A stretch of DNA of 64,000 nt from the NCBI RefSeq assembly GCF_011927945.1, contig NZ_JAATJM010000002.1:124001-188000 (forward strand). Reading direction: 5' to 3'. Position 1 is the first letter of the stretch. Each line of letters opens with the position of its first letter. The position numbers and the translations under genes are program-made. This DNA comes from Brevundimonas alba. GTDB lineage: Bacteria; Pseudomonadota; Alphaproteobacteria; Caulobacterales; Caulobacteraceae. Below the pieces are notes generated by a model, which was given only the letters and a program-made list of their open reading frames with translations, searched no databases and was not told the origin of the DNA. Positions 7,441 to 16,736 of this stretch are shown here, piece by piece.

Positions 7441-8769
7441 ATGACCGACACGTCTTCCAGCGGCCTTTCAGGCGCCTATCGAGCTGTCTGGCGCTGGCAT
7501 TTCTATGCCGGCCTCTTCGTGCTGCCAGTGATGATGCTGATGGCCCTCACCGGCGGGCTTTATCTGTTCAAGGCCGAGATCGAGGGCGCCGTATACGGCC
7601 GCCTCGCCCACGTCGTTCCCCGCGCGGAGCGGGTCTCGCCCGATCGCTGGGTCGGGGCCGCGGAAGCCAGGGCCCGCGGGGAGGCCGCCTCGGTCTTCGT
7701 GCCGGCCCCGCCGGACCAGGCGGTGCAGGTGACCGTGCGAACCGGGCAGGGCGACCGCACCGTCTTCGTCGATCCCCACGATGGCCGCGTCCGCGGTTCG
7801 ATCAAGGGCGAGGGGATCATGGGCACGGTGAAGCGGCTGCACAGCCTCACCCTGCTGGGCCGGCCGTTCAACATTCTGGTGGAAATCGTCGCCGGCTGGG
7901 CGGTCATCCTCGTCGCCACCGGCGTCTTCCTGTGGTGGCCGCGCAAGCGTGATGTCGCCGTCACCGTCCCACGCGCTGGCGATCCGAAGCGCCGCCCGTT
8001 CTGGCGCGACGTGCACGCGGTGACCGGCCTCTACGCCGGAGCGGTCATCGCCTTCCTCGCCGTGACGGGCATGCCGTGGTCGGCGGTCTGGGGCGACCAG
8101 ATTCTCAACGTCATGCGCGAGAGCGGTCTGGGCCGACCTCCGGCGCCGGCCGCGAGCTCCTGGTCGCACGCCGGGCCTCACGAGGAACCGGGCGGGACGG
8201 GGTGGACCATGGAGCATGCGGTGCTCCACGCCCCCGGCTACGGTGAGGCGCGTCTGGCCACGGTCGTCGCAGCGGTCGAGGCCGCTGGCCTGCCCAAGCC
8301 CTGGACCATCACCATCCCCGCCGACCGGACCCTCGCCTGGACTGCCGCCCGCGCGACCGAGCGCGCCGGAGAAGCCCGCATCCTCTACGTCGATGGCCGC
8401 ACCGGAGAGGTCCGGGCCGACGTCCGCTGGGAGCAGTTCGGCGCGGGTGCCAAGGTCTTCGAGTGGGGCATCGCGGTGCATCAGGGCCAGCAGTACGGCT
8501 GGGCGAACCGCATCGTCATGCTGCTGGGCTGTATCGCCGTCTGGGTGCTCGCCATCAGCGGCATGGTGATGTGGTGGAAGCGCCGCCCGCGCCGTGTTGG
8601 TCTGGGCGCGCCGCCGGCGCCGCCCGGCCCGCGTGCAAGGGCCGCCGTGCTCGGCATCGTCCTGCCTCTGGCCATCCTCTACCCGCTGACCGGCCTGTCC
8701 CTGCTCGCCGCCATCGCCCTGGACCGCCTCGGAGCGGCTGTGTTCCGCCGACGCGGGGCGGCGGGCTGA
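7441..8769 (+). CDS. PepSY-associated TM-helix protein (PiuB-type)
   Basis: An inner-membrane protein of 442 residues in the PepSY/PiuB family, commonly linked to siderophore iron uptake and thought to act as a reductase. The first TM segment contains RWHFYAGLFVLPVMMLMALTG (residues 18-38). A PepSY domain follows (QVTVRTGQGDRTVFVDPHDG), then a second TM with HSLTLLGRPFN, a third with HAVTGLYAGAVIAFLAVTG, a second PepSY region, and the C-terminal pair including WANRIVMLLGCIAVWVLAIS and GMVMWWKRRP. His residues in the TM1, TM2 and HAVTGLYAG segments fit haem or metal coordination. Confidence 0.9.
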   Translation: MTDTSSSGLSGAYRAVWRWHFYAGLFVLPVMMLMALTGGLYLFKAEIEGAVYGRLAHVVPRAERVSPDRWVGAAEARARGEAASVFVPAPPDQAVQVTVRTGQGDRTVFVDPHDGRVRGSIKGEGIMGTVKRLHSLTLLGRPFNILVEIVAGWAVILVATGVFLWWPRKRDVAVTVPRAGDPKRRPFWRDVHAVTGLYAGAVIAFLAVTGMPWSAVWGDQILNVMRESGLGRPPAPAASSWSHAGPHEEPGGTGWTMEHAVLHAPGYGEARLATVVAAVEAAGLPKPWTITIPADRTLAWTAARATERAGEARILYVDGRTGEVRADVRWEQFGAGAKVFEWGIAVHQGQQYGWANRIVMLLGCIAVWVLAISGMVMWWKRRPRRVGLGAPPAPPGPRARAAVLGIVLPLAILYPLTGLSLLAAIALDRLGAAVFRRRGAAG

Positions 8770-8841
8770 GGCCGCTCCAGGTGGCGCCGGCGCGTTGCCA
8801 TGGGCGCGCGCCCTGATAGGCTCCCGTGAGGGGAGGGCCGG

Positions 8842-9720
8842 ATGACGGACAAGCGAGACACTACGCGCCTGCGGCTGCTGCTCTTCTACGGCTTGCTGTC
8901 GCTCGCCGCCGTCGCCGCGGGCTGCGCGATCTGCGCCATGGCGGACGTGCCGACCGGCTCGTGGCTGCGCAATCTCGTGGCCTGGGCGGTGGGTTTCGCC
9001 CTCGCCGGAGCACTTGCGGCGCTGGCAGGCAGGCGCACATCCGCCGTCTTTCTTGTCGTGGCCCTTTTGGTCGTTCTGGCCAGCCTGTTCGGCCCGCCGC
9101 AGCAGGGCGTGCATCGCTGGCTGGACGTCGGTCCGCTGCACATCAACGTCGCCTTCATCGTCCTGCCGATGGCGGTCGTCGCCCTGTCGTGGAGAGTCGG
9201 CCGCCTGTGGGTCTGGGCGCCGGCCCTCGGCGTGCAGGCCCTGCTCGCCGTCCAGCCCGACGCCTCTCAGGCTGCCGCCTTCGGTATTGCCCTGGCGATC
9301 GTCGCAGTCCGGTCCGCATCGCCGGTCTGGGTTCGCATTGGCGTGCCAGTCACCAGCCTGGCTCTGGCGGTCATCGCCTGGCTCCGGCCTGACCCGCTCG
9401 AGGCTGTGCCGGAGGTCGAGGAGATCGTCGCCCTCGGCTTCAGCGTGTCGCCGCTGCTCGCGATCGCCGGAGTGATCCTGACCATCGCCGCCGTGCTCGC
9501 TCCCACCGTCGCCGCCCGCCGGACGCCGGATGCGGCGAGCGCTGGTCTCGCCCTGTCCGGCTATATGTTCGCTACGGCCGCGACGACGGTCTCCGGCGCC
9601 TTCCCGATGCCGCTGCTGGGCATTGGCATGAGCCCGATCGTCGGCTTCTGGCTCGGAGTCGGCCTGCTGGCCGCGATGGTCAGCCGGACAGCCGCGTCCA
9701 GTCCGGCGTCTGGTTCCTGA
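8842..9720 (+). CDS. Shortened SEDS (FtsW/RodA)-like membrane protein
   Basis: A 292-residue protein with about ten hydrophobic segments. Several stretches read like the SEDS glycosyltransferases FtsW/Rod[15 protein letters not shown] (residues 88-101) matches the family RWLxLG motif, [12 protein letters not shown] (135-146) matches the QPDLGTA motif, and [20 protein letters not shown] (256-275) sits where LPFISYGGSS is expected. The region that should hold PExHTDF reads PEVEEIV (190-196), and the SYGGS Ser context is changed. So this looks like a divergent, probably non-polymerase relative of about 75% normal length. The family call is my reading of motifs. The 3' end overlaps miaA by 41 bases. 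Confidence 0.6.
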   Translation: MTDKRDTTRLRLLLFYGLLSLAAVAAGCAICAMADVPTGSWLRNLVAWAVGFALAGALAALAGRRTSAVFLVVALLVVLASLFGPPQQGVHRWLDVGPLHINVAFIVLPMAVVALSWRVGRLWVWAPALGVQALLAVQPDASQAAAFGIALAIVAVRSASPVWVRIGVPVTSLALAVIAWLRPDPLEAVPEVEEIVALGFSVSPLLAIAGVILTIAAVLAPTVAARRTPDAASAGLALSGYMFATAATTVSGAFPMPLLGIGMSPIVGFWLGVGLLAAMVSRTAASSPASGS

Positions 9721-10567
9721 ACCAGGTCAGCTGCCGCTTGGCGTAGTTGCGGGTCGCCTGACGCGTGGCCTCCACCGCCGCCTCCAGCGAGGTCTCGCCC
9801 GCCAGATGCGCCGCGAACTCGCGCACCCCGACCGCCTTCATCGCCGGCAGGTTCGGATCAAGCCCGCGCGCGGCCAGCGCCCGCACCTCGTCCAGCGCCC
9901 CGGCCTCGATCATCCGCGCCACCCGGAGGTCGCAGTTCGCGTACAGGGCGCTGCGCGCCGGCTCGATCACCACCCCGGCCCATGAACCCGGCGCCAGCAG
10001 CGGCGTGGTGTCGGCCGTCCAGTCGCTCAGCACCCGTCCCGTGTGTTCCGCCACGGCCCAGGCCCGCGTCAGCCGCTGCCGGTCGCCCGCCTCGATCCGC
10101 GCCTCGGCCGCCGGATCGACGGCGGCCAGCCGGGCCCGGAAAGGCGCTTCGGCTAGCTGATCGAAGAGCGCGCCTGCCGCCTCCCGAACTTCCAGCGGTA
10201 CATCCGGAATATCCGCCAACCCCTTGGTCAGGGCCGTGAAATACAGGCCCGTCCCACCGACCAGCAGCGCCGGTCGCCCCTCCGCCGCCAAGCTCTCCAG
10301 CTCCGGCATCACCGCCCGGCTCCAGCGCCCGACAGACCAGGCCTCCGCCGCGTCGGCCACGCCATAGAGCCTGTGCTCCGCCCGCGCCTCCTCCTCGATC
10401 GAGGGCCGGGCACTGAGCACCCGCAGGTCGGCGTACAGCTGCTGGCTATCGGCGTTGACGATCACAGCGCCCGTCCGCTCCGCCGTCTCCAGCGCCAGCC
10501 GCGACTTGCCCGAGGCCGTGGGCCCCGCGATCAGCGTCACGGGCCGGGTGATCTCGAGTACGGTCAA
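9680..10567 (-). CDS. miaA: tRNA dimethylallyltransferase
   Basis: Adds a dimethylallyl group to A37 of tRNAs that read UNN codons. It has the P-loop [15 protein letters not shown] near the N-terminus, [11 protein letters not shown], the [14 protein letters not shown] motif, [12 protein letters not shown], and the C-terminal MKAVGVREF plus [14 protein letters not shown]. The full open frame reaches an ATG at 10642. The family start lies near [11 protein letters not shown], so I use the TTG at 10567 (295 residues), which also leaves about 86 bases for the divergent promoters. The ATG at 10642 is the alternative (320 residues). Confidence 0.94.
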   Translation of the reverse strand: MTVLEITRPVTLIAGPTASGKSRLALETAERTGAVIVNADSQQLYADLRVLSARPSIEEEARAEHRLYGVADAAEAWSVGRWSRAVMPELESLAAEGRPALLVGGTGLYFTALTKGLADIPDVPLEVREAAGALFDQLAEAPFRARLAAVDPAAEARIEAGDRQRLTRAWAVAEHTGRVLSDWTADTTPLLAPGSWAGVVIEPARSALYANCDLRVARMIEAGALDEVRALAARGLDPNLPAMKAVGVREFAAHLAGETSLEAAVEATRQATRNYAKRQLTWFRNQTPDWTRLSG

Positions 10568-10653
10568 GGGCGGTCCCGGATTTTCGTCCAGACAGGAAGG
10601 GGTGTTCGGCGATAGAACGCGGGCCCCGACCCGGCAACCCATCAGGACCCGCC

Positions 10654-11724
10654 TTGCCCGACCGTTCCGCCGTCCTCGCCGCCCTTGATGCCGTTTTCGA
10701 CCCGAAGAGCGGGCAGGGGCTGGCCGCCGCCGGACTGGTGCAGGGGCTGGTCGTCTCGGAAGACCGCGCCGGCTTCGTGCTCGAGGTCGCGGCCGGCGAT
10801 ACGGCCCGCTACGCCCCCGTCCGGGACGCCGCCGAGGCCGCGCTGAAAGCCATCCCGGGGATCGCTCGCGTCTCCGTCGTCCTCACGGCCGAAACTGCGC
10901 CGGCGGCCAAGCCCGCCCGCACCGCCTCCCTCTCGCCCCAGGCCGTCGACCAGACCCGTCCGAAGGCGCCTGTCCCCACCGACCGCCCGGCCCACGTGCG
11001 CCGCGTGCTCGCCATCGCCAGCGGCAAGGGCGGGGTCGGCAAGTCCACGGTCTCGGTGAACCTGGCCGCCGCCCTCGCGGCTCGCGGCCTGTCGGTCGGG
11101 ATCCTCGACGCGGACGTCTACGGCCCTTCGCTCCCGACCATGACCGGGGTCTCCGGCAAGCCCGAATACCGGGACGGCATGATGCAGCCGCACCTCGCCC
11201 ATGGCCTGAAGCTGATGTCCGTCGGTCTGCTGACGGCGGCCAGCGACGCCATGGTCTGGCGCGGGCCGATGGCCTCGCAGGCCATCACCCAGATGCTGAC
11301 CCAGACCCGCTGGGGCACGGAGGACCAGCCCCTGGACATCCTCGTCGTCGACCTGCCGCCCGGGACCGGCGACGTGCAGCTGACCCTGATCCAGAAGACG
11401 CCGCTGGACGGCGCCGTCATCGTCTCCACGCCGCAGGAGGTCGCTCTCGCCGACGCCCGCCGCGCCCACGCCCTGTTCCAGAAGGTCGGCGTTCCTACGC
11501 TCGGTCTGGTCGAGAACATGTCGGGCGATGTTTTCGGTCGCGGCGGCGGGGCGGCGGAGGCTGAACGTCTCGGCGTCCCCTTCCTCGGCGACCTGCCGCT
11601 GGTCGCCGCGTTGCGTCATGCGGGGGATGCAGGCGCTCCTCTGGTCGCCTCCAATCCCGACGGCGATATCGCGCGTCGGTTCGCGGTGGTGGCGGCCCGC
11701 ATGGCGGACGTACTCGGCATCTAG
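10654..11724 (+). CDS. Mrp/ApbC-family P-loop ATPase (Fe-S carrier)
   Basis: Iron-sulfur cluster carrier/assembly ATPase of the Mrp/NBP35 family. An N-terminal MIP18-like domain (residues 1-80) is followed by a Pro/Ala linker and the ATPase. The ATPase shows [54 protein letters not shown] and [15 protein letters not shown]. The CxxC that binds the cluster in many members is absent: the loop after ENMS goes straight to VFGRGGG. The TTG at 10654 is preceded by AGGA at suitable spacing. It is divergent from miaA. The length of 356 residues is typical. Confidence 0.93.
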   Translation: MPDRSAVLAALDAVFDPKSGQGLAAAGLVQGLVVSEDRAGFVLEVAAGDTARYAPVRDAAEAALKAIPGIARVSVVLTAETAPAAKPARTASLSPQAVDQTRPKAPVPTDRPAHVRRVLAIASGKGGVGKSTVSVNLAAALAARGLSVGILDADVYGPSLPTMTGVSGKPEYRDGMMQPHLAHGLKLMSVGLLTAASDAMVWRGPMASQAITQMLTQTRWGTEDQPLDILVVDLPPGTGDVQLTLIQKTPLDGAVIVSTPQEVALADARRAHALFQKVGVPTLGLVENMSGDVFGRGGGAAEAERLGVPFLGDLPLVAALRHAGDAGAPLVASNPDGDIARRFAVVAARMADVLGI

Positions 11725-11725
11725 C

Positions 11726-12238
11726 TCACAGCTTGCCGAACGCAACGCCCTTCCAGCCCCAGCCGCCCTCGGCCGCGGCCTTGTGCAGCGGCCCTTTGAT
11801 CTCGCTGGTGTTGAACCGGTAGCTGTAGATCTCGCCCCACGACCCGTCCTCGCGAAAGGCGTGGACGCTCTCGTAGCTCATCTCCCAGCTCTGGCCGCGA
11901 AAGCCGGAAGCTGCGACGCTCATGTCGGGCACGCCGGCCCGCCACTCCACCGACCACTCCTGATCCGCCGAGCGCACCACGCCGCGCGCCTCGTCGATCT
12001 TCATCAGCACCTTGAAGACGCGCTGGATGCCAGCCTTGGCGAAGATCTCGTACCAGTCCGCCTCGACGATCCGCCATTCGGCGACCAGATCGACGCCCTC
12101 CGGCTTGCCATCCCGGATCACGAACGGCGCCGTGTCCCGGTTCAGTCCCAGAAGTCGTTTGCGAAGCGCCGCCGCGGACTCGCGAGGCACGCCGGGCGGG
12201 GCCGCGCGCGTGCCGGTCAGCCAGCTGAACATCCCCAT
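11726..12238 (-). CDS. Conserved-looking protein of unknown function
   Basis: A 170-residue soluble protein starting MGMFSWLTG, with no signal peptide. Charged N-terminal residues (ESAAALRKRLLGLNRD) are followed by a beta-rich part with regularly spaced Trp residues: EWRIVEADWYEIF, SADQEWSVEWRAG, GFRGQSWEMSYES, GEIYSYRFNTSE and EGGWGWKGVAFGKL. The Trp/Tyr pattern suggests a compact beta-barrel or ligand-binding fold, but I cannot name a family. The start is ATG 12238 or ATG 12232. It converges on the Mrp gene with a one-base gap. Confidence 0.7.
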   Translation of the reverse strand: MGMFSWLTGTRAAPPGVPRESAAALRKRLLGLNRDTAPFVIRDGKPEGVDLVAEWRIVEADWYEIFAKAGIQRVFKVLMKIDEARGVVRSADQEWSVEWRAGVPDMSVAASGFRGQSWEMSYESVHAFREDGSWGEIYSYRFNTSEIKGPLHKAAAEGGWGWKGVAFGKL

Positions 12239-12397
12239 GTCAGGTCCCCCGACCCCGCCCGCTCCGCCGGGCGCACCGACCATGGCACGAAGCCGGCCGC
12301 CACGTCCTTCCCGGATTATCGAAAAACCTGCCGCGCACGGGTTTCCAATCGCAACTCCAATCGCCACCTTGCCGGTTCCAGTAATCGCGAGCGCCCC

Positions 12398-13495
12398 ATG
12401 TCCGTCGACGCCCTGTTCCGCCCGTTCGAGGTCAAGTCCCTGAAGATGCCGAACCGCATCGTCATGGCTCCGATGACCCGCTCCTTCTCTCCCGGCGGCA
12501 TTCCGACCAGCGACGTTGCCGGCTACTACCGGCGCCGCGCCGAAGGCGGCGTCGGGCTGATCGTCACCGAGGGGACGGTGGTCGAGCGTCCCGCCGCCCG
12601 CAACGACGCCGCCGTGCCGGTCTTCCACGGCGAGGCCCTGCCTGAATGGAAAAAGGTTGTGGAGGAGGTCCACGCCGCCGGCGGTCTGATCGCGCCCCAG
12701 CTCTGGCACGTCGGCTCGGCCCGCGGGCAGGGCGCCGACTGGGCTCCCCTGGGCAAGGTCGACAGCCCGTCCGGCATGACCACGCCCGGCAACCGCAAGC
12801 TTGAGCCGATGACCGACGAGGACATCGCCGACACCATCGCCGCCTTCGGCCGCTCGGCCCGCGCCACGCGCGAGCTCGGCTTCGACGCCGTCGAGATCCA
12901 CGGCGCCCACGGCTATCTGATCGACCAGTTCTTCTGGTCCGGTCTCAACGACCGCGCCGACAAATGGGGCGGCGGGACCATCGCCGACCGCGCCCGCTTC
13001 GGCGCCGAGGTGGTCAGGGCGGTGCGCGAGGGCGTCGGTCCGGACATGGCCGTGATCCTGCGCCTGTCGCAGTGGAAGTCGCACGACTTCGGCGCGAAGA
13101 ACGCCCATGATCCGGCCGAGCTGGAGGCTTGGCTCGCCCCGCTGGCCGAAGCCGGCGTCGACGTCTTCCACTGCTCCCAGCGCCGCTTCTGGGAGCCGGA
13201 GTTCGAGGGCTCGGACCTCAATTTCGCCGGCTGGACGAAGAAGGTCAGCGGCCTGCCGACCATCACGGTCGGCTCGGTCGGTCTGGACGGCGAGTTCATC
13301 GCGGCCTTCGGCGGCGCCGGCTCCAAGCCCGCCTCGCTGGACGGCCTGATCGCCCGGCTGGAGCGGGACGAGTTCGACCTCGTCGCCGTCGGCCGCGCCC
13401 TGCTCGCGGACCCGCACTGGGTCGAGAAGATCCGCGACGGCCGTCTCGACGAGCTGAAGGACTTCGAACGCAGCGCGATGGCCACGCTGAGCTAG
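12398..13495 (+). CDS. Old yellow enzyme family NADH:flavin oxidoreductase
   Basis: FMN-dependent ene-reductase of the old yellow enzyme family. The TIM barrel begins LFRPFEVKSLKMPNRIVMAP with MTRSFSPGG. It carries QLWHVGSARGQG, the substrate-binding HGAHGYLIDQFFW segment (HxxH near residue 171), NDRADKWGG, and the C-terminal FMN phosphate-binding GSVGLDGEF and LVAVGRALLADPHW. The 365-residue length fits. ATG 12398 is the family start. The physiological substrate is unknown. Its TAG overlaps the convergent YbjQ stop in a shared CTAG. Confidence 0.93.
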   Translation: MSVDALFRPFEVKSLKMPNRIVMAPMTRSFSPGGIPTSDVAGYYRRRAEGGVGLIVTEGTVVERPAARNDAAVPVFHGEALPEWKKVVEEVHAAGGLIAPQLWHVGSARGQGADWAPLGKVDSPSGMTTPGNRKLEPMTDEDIADTIAAFGRSARATRELGFDAVEIHGAHGYLIDQFFWSGLNDRADKWGGGTIADRARFGAEVVRAVREGVGPDMAVILRLSQWKSHDFGAKNAHDPAELEAWLAPLAEAGVDVFHCSQRRFWEPEFEGSDLNFAGWTKKVSGLPTITVGSVGLDGEFIAAFGGAGSKPASLDGLIARLERDEFDLVAVGRALLADPHWVEKIRDGRLDELKDFERSAMATLS

Positions 13496-13818
13496 GCCTG
13501 GGCGGGCTCCACCACCACCGCGGTGCCATAGGCCAGCACTTCGGTGATCCCCGGCATGATCTCGTTGGCGTCGTAGCGCATGGCCAGGATGGCGTTGGCG
13601 CCCATGTCGCGCGCGTGGGCGATCAGCTCGTCATAGGCCTCCTGCCGCGCGGCTTCGGCCAGTTTGACGTAGGCGCCGACCCGCCCGCCGAGGATGGACT
13701 GCACGCCGCCGACCATGTCGCTGATGGCGTTGCGTGATCTCACGGTGATGCCCCGCACCACGCCCAGGGTGCGGACGACCCGATGGCCGGGAATGTCGTT
13801 GGTGGTGACGATCAGCAT
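13492..13818 (-). CDS. YbjQ/UPF0145 family protein
   Basis: A 108-residue member of the YbjQ (UPF0145, DUF74) family, formerly called a putative heavy-metal-binding domain. The conserved pattern is complete: LIVTTNDIPGHRVVRTLGVV, GITVRSRNA, EARQEAYDELIAHARDMGA-like spacing (AARQEAYDELIAHARDMGA), and NAILAMRYD with a C-terminal YGTAVVVEP. Homologues form pentameric rings; the function is unproven. It lies 12 bases downstream of folA on the same strand, so it may share that transcript. Confidence 0.9.
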   Translation of the reverse strand: MLIVTTNDIPGHRVVRTLGVVRGITVRSRNAISDMVGGVQSILGGRVGAYVKLAEAARQEAYDELIAHARDMGANAILAMRYDANEIMPGITEVLAYGTAVVVEPAQA

Positions 13819-13830
13819 GGCGGCGGCTCC

Positions 13831-14346
13831 CTATCGGCGCTCCAGCACCCGGAAGACGAACGGATGATCGTCCTTTTCTCCGGCCGGAAACGTCTCTGAC
13901 GATACCTCTTTCCATGCCGTTTCGTCGAACGGCGGGAAGACCGCGTCGCCCTCGGGCTCCGCCTCGACCTCGGTCAGATACAGCCGCTTCGCCCGCGACA
14001 GCGCGGTCTCGAACAGCGCCGTCCCGCCGATGACGCAGACCTCGTCGACCCCGTCCTCCTCGGCCGTCTCGCGCGCGATCTCGATCGCCTCGTCCAGGGT
14101 GGTGCAGACCAGCGCGCCCTTGGCTTCAAACGACTCGTCCTTCGACAGCACGATGTTCAGCCGGCCCGGCAGGGGCTTCAGCGGCAGGCTCTCCCACGTT
14201 CGCCGCCCCATGATGCACGGCTTGCCCATGGTCACCGCCTTGAACCGCTGCAGGTCCGAGCGCAGCCGCCACGGCAGGTCGCCCTCCCGGCCGATCACGC
14301 CGTTCCGGGCCCGCGCGACGACAAGGGCAAGGTGGGGGAGGGGCAT
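13831..14346 (-). CDS. folA: Dihydrofolate reductase
   Basis: Reduces dihydrofolate to tetrahydrofolate with NADPH, regenerating the cofactor oxidised by thymidylate synthase. The 171-residue protein contains ALVVARARNGVIGREGDLPW (residues 7-26), the acidic residue in LRSDLQRFK, the nucleotide-binding MGRRTWESLP, and VIGGTALFETAL with the conserved GG. It sits in the thyA / MazG-like / secreted protein / folA run on the reverse strand, three bases after the preceding gene, which suggests one operon. Confidence 0.96.
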   Translation of the reverse strand: MPLPHLALVVARARNGVIGREGDLPWRLRSDLQRFKAVTMGKPCIMGRRTWESLPLKPLPGRLNIVLSKDESFEAKGALVCTTLDEAIEIARETAEEDGVDEVCVIGGTALFETALSRAKRLYLTEVEAEPEGDAVFPPFDETAWKEVSSETFPAGEKDDHPFVFRVLERR

Positions 14347-14349
14347 CGC

Positions 14350-14778
14350 CTAACCTGCCGGGTCGAAATGGATTTCGACGTCGCCGCGCTCGCCAGCCCG
14401 CGGCTCGATGATCAGCAGTGAGGCCGGGGCCCAGCCCTCGGCTTGCTCCAGCCGGGTCCACAGCGCCGGGCCGGACTCATTGACCCGCAGTTCCCGCACC
14501 GGTCCGGTCCAGTCCGACCCCTCGGCGCCGACCGCCTCCCGCGCTGCCGCCACCAAGGCCCCGTCGTCGCCGATCCAGCCGCCGGCCATCAGGCCGCACT
14601 CCTGCCCGTTGCGGAATGACTGCGCGTAGTCGGCATCGGCGAGGTCCGGCAGCATGCCGGCTCCCGTCTGCTGTCCAGAGAGGCACTGTTCGAGCGTCGT
14701 GCGCACCACGGTCGTCAGCCCGGGAGCCTGCTGCGGCGCCGTGGCGAGGGCCAGCGCGGCGAAAAGCGAGGCGATCAT
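14350..14778 (-). CDS. Secreted protein of unknown function
   Basis: A 142-residue protein with a signal peptide (MIASLFAALALATAP). The mature part has two Cys residues (LEQCLSG, QECGLMAGGWIGDDGALV), an ARE/AVGAEG segment and a C-terminal GDVEIHFDPAG. I recognise no family. The ATG at 14778 overlaps the MazG-like stop as ATGA, which decides the start over an upstream ATG at 14850. A secreted protein between nucleotide genes is odd and may be co-expressed only by position. Confidence 0.72.
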   Translation of the reverse strand: MIASLFAALALATAPQQAPGLTTVVRTTLEQCLSGQQTGAGMLPDLADADYAQSFRNGQECGLMAGGWIGDDGALVAAAREAVGAEGSDWTGPVRELRVNESGPALWTRLEQAEGWAPASLLIIEPRAGERGDVEIHFDPAG

Positions 14779-15074
14779 GACGTCTTCTCCAGCCAGTGCA
14801 GCCATTTCCGCTGCATGGCCGCCTCGATGTCCACCCCCGCGCCCTGACAATAGATCAGCAGCATCCCCAGCACGTCCGCCGCCTCGTCGCCCAGCTTGTC
14901 CGCATCCGCCGCTCCGCGCGCCCGCCCGCTCATCCGCAGGTGCTCGGCCGTCAGCTCTCCCAGCTCCTCCTGCACCTTCAGCAGCGCCCAGTCTCCCGAC
15001 CGTTCAATGCCATGCTCGGCCGCATAGATGTCGGAGATGCGCAGGACGTCGGCCTGCAGGGTCTTCAAATGCAT
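14775..15074 (-). CDS. MazG-like nucleotide pyrophosphohydrolase
   Basis: A 99-residue all-alpha NTP pyrophosphatase domain protein. The metal-binding pattern is present as KVQEELGELTAEHLRM (ExxE) and DKLGDEAADVLGMLLIY (ExxD), typical of the MazG/dUTPase-like superfamily. Such enzymes hydrolyse non-canonical or excess nucleoside triphosphates to monophosphates. It lies four bases after thyA, so a role in dUTP or dCTP/dNTP pool cleaning is plausible, but the substrate is an inference. Confidence 0.85.
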   Translation of the reverse strand: MHLKTLQADVLRISDIYAAEHGIERSGDWALLKVQEELGELTAEHLRMSGRARGAADADKLGDEAADVLGMLLIYCQGAGVDIEAAMQRKWLHWLEKTS

Positions 15075-15078
15075 GGCG

Positions 15079-15936
15079 TCAGACCGCCACCGGCGCCTTG
15101 ATGTGGGGCCAGGGCGCGTAGCCGTCGAGCACGAAATCCTCGACCCGGTAGGCGAACAGGTCGTCCTTCGGGGTGATCGTCATGGTCGGCAGGGGCAGGG
15201 GTTCACGGCTCAGCTGCAGCGCCGCCTGCTCGACGTGGTTCAGGTACAGATGGGCGTCGCCGAAGGTGTGCACGAACTCGCCGGGCTCGAGGCCCACCAC
15301 CTGCGCCACCATCATGGTCAGCAGCGCATAGGAGGCGATGTTGAACGGCACGCCCAGAAACACGTCGGCAGACCGCTGGTACAGCTGGCAGCTCAGCTTG
15401 CCGTCGGCGACGAAGAACTGGAACAGGCAGTGGCAGGGCGGCAGGGCCATGTCGTCGACATCCGCCGGGTTCCACGCCGACACGATGTGCCGCCGTCCGT
15501 TCGGATTGGTCTTCAGCCCGGCGATCAGCTTCTCGATCTGGTCAATGACACGGCCGTCGGGCGCGGCCCAGGACCGCCACTGCTTGCCGTAGACCGGGCC
15601 CAGCTCGCCCTCGGCATTGGCCCATTCGTCCCAGATGCTGACGCCGTTTTCCTTCAGCCAGCCGATGTTGGTCTCGCCGCGCAGGAACCACAGCAGTTCG
15701 ACGATGATCGACCGCAGATGCAGCTTCTTGGTCGTCAGGACCGGGAAGCCCTTGGACAGATCGAACCGCATCTGCCGCCCGAACACGCCGCGCGTGCCCG
15801 TGCCCGTCCGGTCGTCCCGCACCGCCCCGTTGTCGAGGATGTCGCGCAGCAGGTTGAGGTACTGCCACTCCGGATGATCGGCCGCGACGGCTCCCGTGCG
15901 GGCGTGGACATCGGACAGGAGGACCTGGGCGTTCAT
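15079..15936 (-). CDS. thyA: Thymidylate synthase
   Basis: Methylates dUMP to dTMP with methylene-tetrahydrofolate. The 285-residue protein has [38 protein letters not shown], the active-site loop [12 protein letters not shown] with the nucleophilic Cys, [19 protein letters not shown], and [10 protein letters not shown]. The length and ATG start are normal. It is the first gene of the thyA / MazG-like / secreted / folA run and probably drives it. Confidence 0.98.
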   Translation of the reverse strand: MNAQVLLSDVHARTGAVAADHPEWQYLNLLRDILDNGAVRDDRTGTGTRGVFGRQMRFDLSKGFPVLTTKKLHLRSIIVELLWFLRGETNIGWLKENGVSIWDEWANAEGELGPVYGKQWRSWAAPDGRVIDQIEKLIAGLKTNPNGRRHIVSAWNPADVDDMALPPCHCLFQFFVADGKLSCQLYQRSADVFLGVPFNIASYALLTMMVAQVVGLEPGEFVHTFGDAHLYLNHVEQAALQLSREPLPLPTMTITPKDDLFAYRVEDFVLDGYAPWPHIKAPVAV

Positions 15937-16013
15937 AGGCCGAGTGTGCCCCCGATTCGCGTCCCATGGTCAGAGGCGCGAATCGGTTGCCCACAGCGAA
16001 CGTCGCTCTGTCC

Positions 16014-16736
16014 TCAGGCCAGTTTGCGCCCGACCAGCAGCGACCCCAGCCGGCTCGAGGCCCCGTCATAGAACCCCGCCTCCTTCGGCGCGGACTTCGG
16101 GTTGTTCCAGGTGCCGAAGATCATGTCGATCAGCGGCAGGTCGCAGTAGTTGGAACGATGCACGCCCCGCTCGTGGTGCGCCGCATGCATCTCCGGCCGG
16201 GCGATGATCCACCCGAGCCAGCGCGGCGTGCGCAGATTGGCGTGGGTGAACATGCCCATGAAGCTGTTCAGCAATACGATCGGGATGACCGCCTCGACCG
16301 AGATGCCGACAATCCAGACCAGGGCCAGGCTGCCCTGCAGCGTCCAGGCGACCATGTCGAGCGGGTGGAACCAGAAGGCGCCCCAGACATCGACCCGCTC
16401 GGCGCTGTGGTGGGTCTGGTGCAGGTGCCGCCACAGGAAGTCCACGCCGTGAAGCGACCGGTGCCACAGGTACATGGTCAGCTGGAACATGACGAAGCCG
16501 ACGCCGAGCTGCAGCCACAGGGGCTGGGCGGTCAGATCCAGCAGCCGATGTCCGGCAAGGAAGACATCCCAGACCAGCGGCGCGAACAGGGCGATGGTCA
16601 TGTAGAGCATGAAGGCCGCCACGCCTTTCAATCTCCACCAGGCGGTCGCCGGGTATCGGCGCGGCCTCCAGAAGGTATCCAGCAGAATAAAGCCGACGAA
16701 CATCGCCAGGATGGAAACGGTTACAACATTGATCAT
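16014..16736 (-). CDS. Sterol desaturase / fatty acid hydroxylase family protein
   Basis: A di-iron membrane oxygenase of the fatty acid hydroxylase superfamily. The 240-residue protein has several TM segments. The eight-His signature is LWHRSLH, then HLHQTHH, then HAAHHERGVHRSNY. An iron-bound enzyme in the inner membrane acting on lipid or carotenoid is expected; the substrate cannot be read. It starts at ATG 16736 (MINVVTVSILAMFVG) and is divergent from the TetR gene, which may regulate it. Confidence 0.92.
   Translation of the reverse strand: MINVVTVSILAMFVGFILLDTFWRPRRYPATAWWRLKGVAAFMLYMTIALFAPLVWDVFLAGHRLLDLTAQPLWLQLGVGFVMFQLTMYLWHRSLHGVDFLWRHLHQTHHSAERVDVWGAFWFHPLDMVAWTLQGSLALVWIVGISVEAVIPIVLLNSFMGMFTHANLRTPRWLGWIIARPEMHAAHHERGVHRSNYCDLPLIDMIFGTWNNPKSAPKEAGFYDGASSRLGSLLVGRKLA

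Noticed and set aside
7468..9141. Long reverse-strand frame of 557 codons
   Set aside because: It lies entirely opposite the PepSY and SEDS-like genes, has Arg/Gly/His-biased composition typical of antisense frames in GC-rich DNA, and shows no domain.
11726..13417. 563-codon reverse frame over the old yellow enzyme gene
   Set aside because: Only its last 170 codons are free of overlap and show natural composition; the rest is a shadow of the oxidoreductase.
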